64,000 nt of DNA from contig CANTFL010000298.1 in the NCBI GenBank assembly GCA_947650285.1, forward strand, positions 62,001 through 126,000, in the 5' to 3' direction. A model generated the notes under the pieces. That model searched no databases. It saw nothing but the letters and a program-made list of their open reading frames with translations, and had not been told where the DNA came from. The number at the start of each line of letters is the position of its first letter. Within the stretch, counting starts at the first letter, position 1. This document shows positions 33,201 to 41,797 of the stretch, in pieces. Position numbers and translations under genes: made by a program. This DNA comes from Hyaloperonospora brassicae. Taxonomy: Eukaryota > Oomycota > Peronosporomycetes > Peronosporales > Peronosporaceae.

Positions 33201-35631
33201 TCGAGGACTCAACGGGAGATTAGGACGGTGGGCTGCTTTGTTGTCAAACTGGACTATGGAGGTGAAGAAATGTGAGCGAGGAGAAGAAGAAATCCTGGGC
33301 ATGTTGGCAGCGAGTATCACCCCAAGAGACGAAATAGAAGAGATGCTGATCGCGATCTCCCCACGTAAAGACTGCCGACTCAAGATATCAACACCACCAC
33401 CAACGGTGGAAGCAGATGAGGAGTTGCTGGTGGCCAGCTTCGATGGATCGGCGAGGATAAAAAAGAAAGGAGGGTCGTACAGTGCGGTGATATGGAGGTT
33501 ACCCGAATGGACGATCGTGGCAGCAGAATCGAGATATGCTCACAATCTGACTGTGAATGAAGCGGAGTATAATGGCTTGCTACTGTGCTTTGAGTTACTC
33601 GCCGATCTGAACAGGGGGCGAGTAATTCTGTGCGGAGATTCTAATTTGGTGATTCGACAGATGCGCGGTGAGATCGACTGCAAGGCACCGGGCCTTCAAC
33701 TCCTGAGACAAAAAGCGTTGGTGAAGCTGCGATCATGGCCTAGTCACGAGTTTCTGCATATGAAGCGAGAGTGGAACCAGAGCGCAGATCGACTAGCCAG
33801 CACAGCATTGCAGAACGAAAAGGGAAGAATTGTTGTAGCTGAAGAAGATCGGCAAGATCTGATGACTCTGAACCGGCTCGATGAATTGTTGAAGCCCAAG
33901 CAAGATGGTCAGTTGGTGCGGATAGCTGCGATCACGAGATCAGCCGGGAGGATACGTCATGAACCTGAAGTGGTACAGGAGGAGATAGTACAGAGGATTA
34001 GGGTACAACGAATTGTCCAAGCTCAAGATGAAGAGTGTTGGATTGTCAATCTCAAGAAGTATCTAAGTGGCGATGTATCAACCTTGGACGCGGGAGAGGT
34101 GAAGATGTGTGCAAAACTGGCGCCAGAATACGAGATCGATGAGAACGATCTGCTATTTTTCTGCCCCATGGCGAAAAGAGAGTCAGAAGATCGCGATGGT
34201 TTGATGCGGTTGGTGATCCCTGAGATGTTGCAACAGGATTTTTTGCATCACTATCATACGAGTCTGGAAGGAGGCCATCAGGGTATCGGTAGAACTTATC
34301 AGAGGATCAGATCGCGATTCCATTGGAGAGGACTATATCGGAGTGTGCAACGATATGTGGGCGAATGTACCGACTGTGAAACGGGAAAAGGAAGCCCGAC
34401 GATTCATGGGAGATCCCCGGGCAACTTACACGCAACCTATCCATTTCAGATCATCGCAATGGATCATATACCGTCGTTGCCCAAGTCTATCAAGGGGAAT
34501 ACCGAACTGCTTATTTGGGTGGATCTCTTCTCGGGATATGTGATTGCAAAGGCTAGCTCATCACGAGCAGCACAAACAATAGCTGAGAATTACGAAGAAT
34601 GTGTGTTTCGGCGTTTCGGAGCTAGCGAGGCTATCAGACACGATCGAGAACCGGGATTTATGTCCGATTTTTTCCGAGCCTTCAGTCGGATCGTAGGACA
34701 GAAACAGCGTGCTACCATGGCCTACAGGCCACAAGCAAATGGAACAGCCGAACGAATGGTGCAAACCTTGACGCATTCGCTCAAGATGTACGTGGCTGAA
34801 GTGGACCAACGGGACTGGGATGAGTATGCTGAGCGACTCACATTTGCAATTAACACCGCACAAGATCGGATCCGGGGGGACACCCCATTCTATCTGATTC
34901 ATGGGTGGGATCCACGATCGACGTTGGAAGCTACGTTATCAGTGGGGAACACGAGAACAAGAGATCGCGATCCGAAGCGGTGGAGATATAGTATCCAAAG
35001 ACAATACCAGCGAGCTCGATCCGCAGTGAACGATCAACTACGAGCTGCGATCCAAGAGAGGGCAGATCGACATAATGAAGATTTGGAGCAACATGAGATC
35101 GAAGTGGGAACGCAAGTTTGGTTATACCTGGATCGAGTCAAAGAGGGATATGCGAAGAAGCTAGCGCATATGTGGCATGGTCCATTCCGAGTTGCGGACA
35201 TTTGTGGAGATCACGCTGTGAAATTGGAGATCGCCGGAACTCCGTATCGGTTATTTCCGATTGTACATTTATCGAAGCTAAAAAAGGTAAAAACGTTCCC
35301 TGAACGGCCGAAGGATCAGCTGACGATAGACGAAGCAGAGCGCTTGGATTTTGATGAGGCTCTGCTGCCAGAAGATAGTTGGGAGAGTGAGCTTGAGGAA
35401 GGAGAGTACGAAGTAGAAGAAATATTGGATGTGCGATCTGGTAGGAAAACCCGTTATGGGCGAGTACACCGACAGTTTCTGGTGAAGTGGAAGGCACATC
35501 CCGATCTAAGTTGGGTGGATGAGGCCGATCTGAGTTGTGGGGCGATCTTGCAGGAGTTTGAGCGGAACCGAGTGAGTCGAAACCGTTTCGAAGCGATGCA
35601 GTCTCACGAAGGCAAGTCGGACGAACCTTAA
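30181..35631 (+). CDS. pol polyprotein: PR, RT, RNase H, second RNase H, IN, chromodomain
   Basis: It is probably expressed by -1 frameshifting near residue 16, so the first ATG at 30,181 is nominal. Domains: aspartic protease with DSGA at 142-145; RT about 600-800 with YIDD at 767-770; RNase H 1 about 926-1010, with YAS at 931 and TRH at 996-998 where TDAS and TDH are expected; RNase H 2 with D1088, E1129, D1153 and D1203. Integrase follows with HX6HX29CX2C (H1359, H1366, C1396, C1399) and D1428, D1488, E1524 (DX35E). A chromodomain lies at about 1742-1805. All essential residues outside RNase H 1 are intact over 1,816 codons without a stop. Confidence 0.93.
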   Translation: MSHGGVLQHDPPVVRPKQACRDAAREGREDVKLGRSPGLNLVRAERSKLCIIAYVEKKKTDRESKQDTDMETNISRSKSKRVASVSHLKRIDEYSRSEPTMEIELAYGESRGYWKHYSPGKWFKQAKAVGKINNAKATMLFDSGAEVSIIDTTFARKVGCYIDESQRQECIGIGETPYMTMGRTKIKVTLAGSLVYYFNVWVGDLAGQEAILGMDFMVPAGVRLDLADGALCLPEEIRIHLAGRRPAYGSKIQHITAKDQHVVIPVGESREVKVGIGGAKMKLWIARGPDWVPTVISGLGKTKYLQMTNISDHEIILPTHTILGLWTEGDMVPRTQGFVTVGSGKYKEWQTLAYEATTDRVNEPPKEQIGPLVDRPTYTTPKCIMKRQSDASKDIPPAISMITQQAGDDESQKTDVGVAREVMVNGAELARVDSDQEIGAQQATKGDRDTDPDWLRDRSSLSKAEPTDKLLNLDQPGETKEPKEEAMLKTEDAEIAVTPVYYHESGDLFAEDIEQHMAVLPEMSATTEEVTIEDIQIGDPNVPLTTDQQRLRLLIWKSRHLLMGKGNALPPAARGAICDIDVGGAAPIAQRVRPVAPKYREKLSDLIKGLLAAKIVQPSTSPWASPIVVIIKKNGVDIRLCIDYRRVNQLTRLMVYPMPLISDLLEDLDKALWYCSLDMASGFWVVEMTERAKLISAFVTPFGLFEWLRMPFGLKNAPQIYQRLVDNALYGYLKIGQRSTSEGPIDVFKDGEPETDRRSSILGRRSYIDDILIPATSWESLYAKVERLLEACDKWNLSISLTKSFWGCRKVDYLGHRVSVDGLEAQPKNLESLINIPFPSTLRAMQSFLGSLNYYRRFIEDFALYAAVLYELRESDFFEIGRSQLAAGDEWSTEGRWTEAKVAFTMLKAKIATAPMLKHFDPDRPPVIVVYASKWAVSAALIQEYDGVYHPVTFTSRTLKPNELNYGTVEKEVLALLRVLDVCYTTLASREITVLTRHSTLAWLMQSRGLNGRLGRWAALLSNWTMEVKKCERGEEEILGMLAASITPRDEIEEMLIAISPRKDCRLKISTPPPTVEADEELLVASFDGSARIKKKGGSYSAVIWRLPEWTIVAAESRYAHNLTVNEAEYNGLLLCFELLADLNRGRVILCGDSNLVIRQMRGEIDCKAPGLQLLRQKALVKLRSWPSHEFLHMKREWNQSADRLASTALQNEKGRIVVAEEDRQDLMTLNRLDELLKPKQDGQLVRIAAITRSAGRIRHEPEVVQEEIVQRIRVQRIVQAQDEECWIVNLKKYLSGDVSTLDAGEVKMCAKLAPEYEIDENDLLFFCPMAKRESEDRDGLMRLVIPEMLQQDFLHHYHTSLEGGHQGIGRTYQRIRSRFHWRGLYRSVQRYVGECTDCETGKGSPTIHGRSPGNLHATYPFQIIAMDHIPSLPKSIKGNTELLIWVDLFSGYVIAKASSSRAAQTIAENYEECVFRRFGASEAIRHDREPGFMSDFFRAFSRIVGQKQRATMAYRPQANGTAERMVQTLTHSLKMYVAEVDQRDWDEYAERLTFAINTAQDRIRGDTPFYLIHGWDPRSTLEATLSVGNTRTRDRDPKRWRYSIQRQYQRARSAVNDQLRAAIQERADRHNEDLEQHEIEVGTQVWLYLDRVKEGYAKKLAHMWHGPFRVADICGDHAVKLEIAGTPYRLFPIVHLSKLKKVKTFPERPKDQLTIDEAERLDFDEALLPEDSWESELEEGEYEVEEILDVRSGRKTRYGRVHRQFLVKWKAHPDLSWVDEADLSCGAILQEFERNRVSRNRFEAMQSHEGKSDEP
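30226..30232 (+). promoter_or_regulatory. candidate -1 ribosomal frameshift site CCCAAAC
   Basis: In the gag frame the heptamer reads C CCA AAC, the canonical X-XXY-YYZ arrangement. It lies 46 bases before the gag stop, within the gag/pol overlap, and pol is in the -1 frame. A weak 4-bp GCAG/CTGC stem follows 6 bases later (30,239-30,251); larger structures were not evaluated. Confidence 0.7.
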
Positions 35632-35892
35632 CAGTTCGAACAAGTGTGCTAGGCGGTAGCACATGCTGGTGGATGAGGTTGCAAGATGTGCTGGGAGGTA
35701 GCACAGGCTGATGGATGGTGTTTTTGTGTATGAGTATGGAGATAGTCACGTGAATTACCTTACTGAATGATGTGGAGCGAGAAGGATCGAGGTCGTGGAA
35801 GTTGCAAAGAATGAAGTACCTAAGAAAAGAGACGATGATCGAATGACTTACACGATTATGAAAGACGATCGGGCTCGGGCACCGATCTTGAA
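35632..35892. other. spacer between pol and antisense ORF
   Basis: 260 bases between two converging reading frames. It holds an imperfect repeat (GTGCTAGGCGGTAGCACA at 35,645 and GTGCTGGGAGGTAGCACA at 35,687), each containing GTGCT...AGCAC inverted arms. These could form small hairpins at the 3' ends of both messages. Confidence 0.55.
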
Positions 35893-38772
35893 CTAAGACG
35901 ATGGAGCAGGCTTGAACTTGTCCTGTAGACGGGGAATCTGCGATCCGGGGTGATCCCAATAGGCGTTGCGGAACTGGTTGCGCCAAGGATCCTCTTGGTC
36001 GGCCATGTCCAACGCCTCTAGCAAGTCAGCTGGGTCGTTAGAGTGTCCTAACCCTGGATACCAAACTCGTTCTTCATGTGGGCGCGGATAGTGGAGGAAG
36101 AAGGGATCCAGCAAGATGTCGAGATCACAGTGGCCAGAGATCATGCCGTTGAGTATCTTCTTCAAGAAGTTCTTCCAACGTGCTCCAAAGCGAGATCGGC
36201 GCTGCTTTCGTTGACGCCAGAAAGTTTGCATAAACCGTTCGGATCGTCGCTGGGCCGGAGAGATCGGGAAAGCATGAGTAGATTCCCATAGAGCTTGCCG
36301 ATGAGTGGACTCAAGCTCCAGGTAATGATGACTCATGTCTCGATACCATCCAGTCATGGTGAACGATATCGGGTTGACGGGGACCACAATATTGTCCCAG
36401 GGGGCCGTAGCGTAAAGAGCCTGGATGTGCTGCCGCGAAATCAGCCCAGAGGCCCAAGTCCCCGTCGGAGGAGCTCGCCCATGACTGTGGAAGGGGAACA
36501 GAAAATTCCTGGGCTTGGAGTAGTGGTGAAACAGCAGTTCAATGGTCATGGTCCTCACGCAAACCATCGCGATCCGCGAAACTGACCAGGGAGCGATCTC
36601 GGAAGCTACCCGTCGGGAAGGCGCCAGATAATTGGGAATCCACCGATCCCGTGGCTGCTGGAGTGGTGGAAGATGGTCGAAATCAACGGAAGAGATGACT
36701 CGGTTAGCCACTTGGCGCGTCGGAAGGGTGATGCTGTTTTCGCTATCGGACAAATGGCGATCCGAAAGCGCAGTAGACCCCGGAGGCGGACTAGCGGAGC
36801 CAGTCTCGCTGTGTGTTTCCCCTGTCGGCGACACCTCCATATCTTCCACGTCTCCATCATCTTGAATTTCAATTACGGGGGCAGCCGCGACCGGAGAGGA
36901 TGGGTACGAAAGATAACGGGGTTCCGGAGCGTCTGGAGAGAGCGACCGCGACAGTGCTTGAGCTGATGCGGTAGCTGCGGAAGAAGCGGAAGCGACCTGG
37001 GCAGCCGGAGAGGAGTCTAAAGTCGAAGATCGGGCATCCGACTTAGGCTGACGACGAGCGGTCGATCTCGAGCGGGACAACACGGAACGGGTCAAATCTC
37101 CCGAGCTAGAGTCTGACTCGGTTGGCTCCCCACTTCCCGATCCAGTCCTAGAAGACGTGGACGAGGGCGGCGAAGAAGAAAAATTGGGTGAAGGCTTGGG
37201 CGGGGCCGATCTGGGGAGTTTCTTGGAAGATATTGAGGGATTCAACGACAATAGCCGGGAGGCCACACGGGTGGCAGAAGAATCTCTGAATCGTGACCGT
37301 GGTCGAACCCGCTGACGCTTGGTAGGCGGGCCAGACGATCTCGATCTGGACCTACGGGCAAGCGATCTCGATCTCTGGGTGGCGGAAACAGGTGGCGATC
37401 CGGCCGGAGTAGCACTCTTGGGCGTCGGTCGAATGGTCAGTGCAGACGACCGGGACCCGAGTATAGCACTGTTCAGGGTGTCGAGGAGGGCACGGTGTTC
37501 TGCTATGGCCCGATCCCGATCGTGCTCCGCCACCTGCAGCTGGTCGTGCACCGTGAGGTGTTCCGCAAGCTGACGACGGAGGTTGGCGTTTTCCATCCGC
37601 GAAAGTGCCAACTGACCCTCCAGAGGAGTCAAGCCATCCACTTGTTGCACGAGATCGCTAATTGAAGCCAGTCCCTCTGCGATCTCCGCTTGAGACCGAT
37701 CCAATTCCTCCTTCAAGTGCAAAACATCTATGTGAAGGAAAGACCTGTCGGTGGTCAACTGGTCACGCTGCTGTCGGAGAGAATTGATTTCGGCTTGGAG
37801 CGAAGTGATTTGAGCCCTCAAAGCGTTCACCTGTCGTTCCAAGCTGCCTCGATCCTCATCGTTGGCACGTAGCAAAGCGCGTAGCCGGAGAATCTGCGCC
37901 GATTGGTCTCGATGTGTCCGCAGAGCTCGTTTACAATCGCTCAGAGAATGTACTGCGTCGACGTAGCGGCCTTGCATCAAATCATATCGACGCTGGACAA
38001 AAGAGACGAAAGGTGCGGCCGATCTGTACAGAGAATCAATCTCGTCTCGCAAGCGATCCCCCCGGGCGACCGCATCTCGGTATGACTGCTGAAGCGCATG
38101 AATTGTATCGGTTTGGCTGCAGAAGGTAGCCTCTCGATCCCACAAATAAGAGATCGTAGCCAACGTAAGACGAACGTCGTCGGCAGAAACTCGCGGAACG
38201 AAGCCGGTGACGCCCGCAATTGGAGCAGACCCTGTACGAGACTCACTAGGGGCCAGAATGTCGGAGCTGAACGCACCCAGGGTCGCCGGAGGTGCAGGAA
38301 GTGAGGACGGCTCAGAGGGACGATCTGGCGATCCCGTGACGATCGATGGCGACCCGACCGAACTGGAATCACTTGGAGACTCGTGTCGATCTGGAACAAT
38401 TGGAGCATACATCCCGCGGTCCGGCGACCCAGACGGCAAGTTGCGGGCTGGGGACGAAGGTCTGGTCGGCTGTCGATCTGGCGATCTCGGGGCGATCGGT
38501 GGAGATCCGGCTGGACCTAGATGGCTTGGAGACGCATGTTGATCTGGGACGATTGGAGCATACCTCCCGCGATCCGGCGATCCAGACGACGGGTCGCGAT
38601 CCGGAGACAGAAACACGGTGGAGCCTTCTGACGAGATCGGCGAGGTGGGGAGATGCGCTGGAGAGGCCATAAGACGGACTTGAGTGGTTGGAGCGAAGTT
38701 GATGAGTGACTGCACTGAGGTCAATTGCTGTACAATGGACTTCAGTACAGGGGGCGGTTGTGGTGAAGTCAC
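35893..38772 (-). CDS. antisense ORF, 959 codons, function unknown
   Basis: An uninterrupted frame antisense to the element occupies nearly the whole space between pol and the 3' LTR. The first ATG (38,772) is 14 bases inside the LTR; the ATG at 38,679 is an alternative. Residues 1-190 are Pro/Ser-rich with repeated SPDRG-YAPIVPD units. About 200-445 is helical, with long heptad-like stretches (RLRALLRANDEDRGSLERQV). About 446-700 is Ser/Arg-rich with SRSLARRSRSRSSG, possible nuclear signals, then an acidic patch. About 730-959 is a Trp/Arg/His-rich, globular-looking C-terminus. No known domain recognised. Antisense extra ORFs are known from plant Tat-lineage Gypsy elements. Confidence 0.8.
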   Translation of the reverse strand: MTSPQPPPVLKSIVQQLTSVQSLINFAPTTQVRLMASPAHLPTSPISSEGSTVFLSPDRDPSSGSPDRGRYAPIVPDQHASPSHLGPAGSPPIAPRSPDRQPTRPSSPARNLPSGSPDRGMYAPIVPDRHESPSDSSSVGSPSIVTGSPDRPSEPSSLPAPPATLGAFSSDILAPSESRTGSAPIAGVTGFVPRVSADDVRLTLATISYLWDREATFCSQTDTIHALQQSYRDAVARGDRLRDEIDSLYRSAAPFVSFVQRRYDLMQGRYVDAVHSLSDCKRALRTHRDQSAQILRLRALLRANDEDRGSLERQVNALRAQITSLQAEINSLRQQRDQLTTDRSFLHIDVLHLKEELDRSQAEIAEGLASISDLVQQVDGLTPLEGQLALSRMENANLRRQLAEHLTVHDQLQVAEHDRDRAIAEHRALLDTLNSAILGSRSSALTIRPTPKSATPAGSPPVSATQRSRSLARRSRSRSSGPPTKRQRVRPRSRFRDSSATRVASRLLSLNPSISSKKLPRSAPPKPSPNFSSSPPSSTSSRTGSGSGEPTESDSSSGDLTRSVLSRSRSTARRQPKSDARSSTLDSSPAAQVASASSAATASAQALSRSLSPDAPEPRYLSYPSSPVAAAPVIEIQDDGDVEDMEVSPTGETHSETGSASPPPGSTALSDRHLSDSENSITLPTRQVANRVISSVDFDHLPPLQQPRDRWIPNYLAPSRRVASEIAPWSVSRIAMVCVRTMTIELLFHHYSKPRNFLFPFHSHGRAPPTGTWASGLISRQHIQALYATAPWDNIVVPVNPISFTMTGWYRDMSHHYLELESTHRQALWESTHAFPISPAQRRSERFMQTFWRQRKQRRSRFGARWKNFLKKILNGMISGHCDLDILLDPFFLHYPRPHEERVWYPGLGHSNDPADLLEALDMADQEDPWRNQFRNAYWDHPGSQIPRLQDKFKPAPSS
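38748..38758 (+). other. polypurine tract of 14.5-kb Gypsy
   Basis: CAGGGGGCGGT directly abuts the 3' LTR start and is purine-rich as expected for plus-strand priming; a C interrupts it. Confidence 0.65.
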
Positions 38773-40541
38773 TCATCAAATTTTGTACGAGGATCGGTGG
38801 CTACACATTTGGGACGCCACTCACTGGTGGAAAAAGAGGCCATGGGACTTGGCGATCCAATAAGGAAACAGGATCGGCGATCCGATCCAACTGTCGTCAG
38901 AATGATGGGTATGGAACGATCTGAGACGGGGTGATCCGGGACAAGACGACAGTTAGGACGATTTCCATGGAGTGATCTGGGACAAGGATCTGAGATCGGG
39001 CGATGTGATGTGACTATGTGACGAAGGTGTAACATCCTGCAGACCGGTGACACTCTCTACGGGTCTCCCAAAGGGAGTACTGATTTAGGTTAATTATGGA
39101 CCGATCTGGAAGTGGGGTTGTTTGTGGGGGTCCGTGGGACCGTTGTGAGAATTGTGGATGGTCCCATTGTGCGGATAAACCGTTGAGTATAGTATCGGAG
39201 TATGCACAATGAACGGAAAAGGCATATAGGGCCGGATCGCACTGTGTCGATCCTCAACGATCTCGAATTGGACATCAGATCGGTCATGTTCCCTGCTGGT
39301 TATGGATATATCGATGATGGAGCTATTGTATGATGATGTACATGCTTGTTGGAGATCCATGAGTGATGTCCCAAAAGTTCAGACCGAAAGAGCCAGTGGA
39401 AGCCGGTCGAATTGACGTCGCAAAATGGATTTAGACACGTTCCACATCTTGGATACTATTTTGGACTTTTCGGTACCAAAATTGGGTATTTGGTACCATA
39501 TTTGGAATTTGGTCCTTTTTTGGTGTCTAGGTACGATATCGGGAGTATTGGCGCTATCTTTGGAGTACAGGTCACGAAATTTCGACACGTGTTCAAGGGG
39601 GCGGTCAAGCTTAAAGGTGATATCGACTTGGAGAGTGACCTACGGTTGGGAATAGGCTTAATGATAGGTCGGATATTAATTTGGTTGGTTAATAAACAGA
39701 CTTGAACTCTACTTCTTCTGCTCACGACGCACGTTCTCCTCCCCTCTTCTCCGGGCAAGATTGATTTGGCTTCCCCGGCGGGTCAAGGCACGCGTGTTAC
39801 AGGGACACAGAAGACCGATCTTGGATTGTTGGCCAAGATCGAGAAGAGCGATCTCGGGATATCTGGCCCGGATCGATCAAGTACTCACACTCAACTCAAC
39901 TGCTAGGGTAGCAGCCACACAACAAAGGAAAAGGAAAAGGATTTTGGACACAAGATCGCGAGACGGCTCAAGTGGTCAGAAGATCTGGACAAGGCGTTCA
40001 AGACAAGACCGAGCAAGATCGAAGCGATCTACTGGACATATCGGCGTGTTTCATTTTGGCGAAACCAAGAACCGATCTGTCCATATTGCGCACTTCCGGC
40101 AAGATCGGCCGATCCCGAGACCAGATCGGACCGATCCCAACGCAAGATCGACGCAAGACTATTATTTGCTGAGTGAAGATTTCCGCACAGCGAAGACCCC
40201 GATCCCGAAGACAAATCGAGATCGGTGTGATTCAAGATCGAGATCGCGACATCTCCAAATAGAGATCGCCGCGACTCAAGATCAGGATCGCAGAACCCCC
40301 GTTCGTGGTGTGAAGATTTCCGCACCGGAAGCGAACGCTCAACCCCAAACCCTCAGCGAGATCGACATCTCCCAAGGCCATTACGAAGAGCTCAAGCCAG
40401 CCCAACCGACGGGTACACAAGGTGAGCACAAGGTTATACAGCAAGGCACGGATCGGAGTACCCCCTCCGTGAGTCGGCAAGTCTGGGCAAGTGGAAGATC
40501 GACACTCACTAAAGTAATTTTGTGAGATCGACTTCACCACA
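38759..40541 (+). repeat. 3' LTR of 14.5-kb Gypsy
   Basis: Matches 26,027-27,808 with about seven substitutions and one extra C near 40,300. Confidence 0.95.
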
Positions 40542-40545
40542 TTCT

Positions 40546-40619
40546 TCCCACTAGGTGGATCGACTCGATTGTCGCTATGGGTTTGAATTGAAGCCGCATA
40601 TTTGCAGATCTCATAACAA
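40546..40619. other. unassigned junction sequence
   Basis: A short stretch between the 3' LTR and the first homology with arm A. Nothing recognised. Confidence 0.4.
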
Positions 40620-40779
40620 TAACACCTTGCTAAACAGCCAGCTGTTGTTGCTAATTAAGCGGATTTGTGATGAGGGCATCGTCAAAATCGGTGTTTGACG
40701 CTGCGCCAACGGGTCGTTGGCTTCGCCCCGTTTTTCGAATGTATTTGGTGCCGTATGAGTCTTTGCCTCATACACAGAT

Positions 40780-41480
40780 GTGTTAGACAGTGTCACTTCT
40801 TCATGGGGGGACACTGTTATCGCTACCACAATCGACCTCCTCTTCGTGATTGAGCTAAGAGAAGATTGTCGGAGACTCGAGAGGCAGCGATACCATGGTG
40901 TTTGGTGCTTTGAGCAACCGCGAGGTCAAGCGCGCACAATCCGACCACTTCGAGGAAAGAATTCGATTAACGTTTTGTGGTACCGCCAGTCTGGTGGGGG
41001 TAGTTGTAACGGGGTTACACGTTGGCTAGTAGCCGACAATTTGTATAATTTACGACAGGGATGGTATCCCGTTTAAATGACATTCGAACAACAGGTCAGT
41101 TGTTGAGGGATGACGTGTGTCAGCCACCAAAAAACGAGATCTTGTGAGAGGTATTGATTAAAAACATTAGTGTCTAGATCAAGTACATTTAGTCTGATGT
41201 GTTCTTTTAGATAACAACAAGTAAAGTTCGGTTTTCCTGTGACCTGTATCATACACGTGTTTTTCCAATGCGTCTTAGATCGTCAAGAGTTCAGCAAACG
41301 ATTTGTTAAGGCAGCTACTCTTGAGCACTCTGTGGTGTAATTCCTTGAATCGTTTGCCACCCTAAAACATGAATTGTAAGCTCTCGATCTTGTTGACTAT
41401 CCGAGTCGGGTTCTTTGAACTAACGTTTGTTCACTGAGCGTTATGTCTTCCTCTAACTGAAGGAGCTGCGTAGCTCCGCT
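40780..41480 (-). repeat. dispersed repeat, copy 3 of 3
   Basis: Arm A' version of 12,555-13,260. The frame corresponding to the 144-codon frame of copy 1 is broken here. Confidence 0.75.
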
Positions 41481-41797
41481 ACAAAATCAGCAACAATTGG
41501 GGTCGTGTCCTAGGGGGTTGTGCTAAATGCGAGGCCTTCCACCCACATGTCACCAAACAGTGCCACAGCTTCTTCGTCATTTTTATCAGTGGACATTTTT
41601 TCGAGAGCTAGGACACCTTTCGTACTGTGAATAACACCGTTCGCTATGAGTGCAGAAGCTACGCTGCGTTATCCCTGACAAAGGCCTCGCACCAGCTGTA
41701 AGACCTTCAACGACAGCTGCAGCGACCGTGCCTTACCCTCTTGGAAAGTCTACACTTCTCCGTTTTCAACGCCCCGCTGCTATAGCTATCACAACAG

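Larger units (their letters stand above)
26027..40541 (+). mobile_element. 14.5-kb dual-RNase H Ty3/Gypsy element with antisense ORF
   Basis: It is complete: LTRs of 1,782 and 1,783 bp beginning TG and ending CA, a primer binding site at 27,810, gag, overlapping pol, a 959-codon antisense ORF, and a polypurine tract before 38,759. The flanks carry TTCT on both sides (26,023-26,026 and 40,542-40,545), extendable to ATTCT if the final LTR A is shared. The LTRs differ by about seven substitutions and one inserted C, so the insertion is recent. With dual RNase H it resembles the oomycete Chronos-type group as I remember it. Gag and pol are open and it may be autonomous. Confidence 0.93.
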
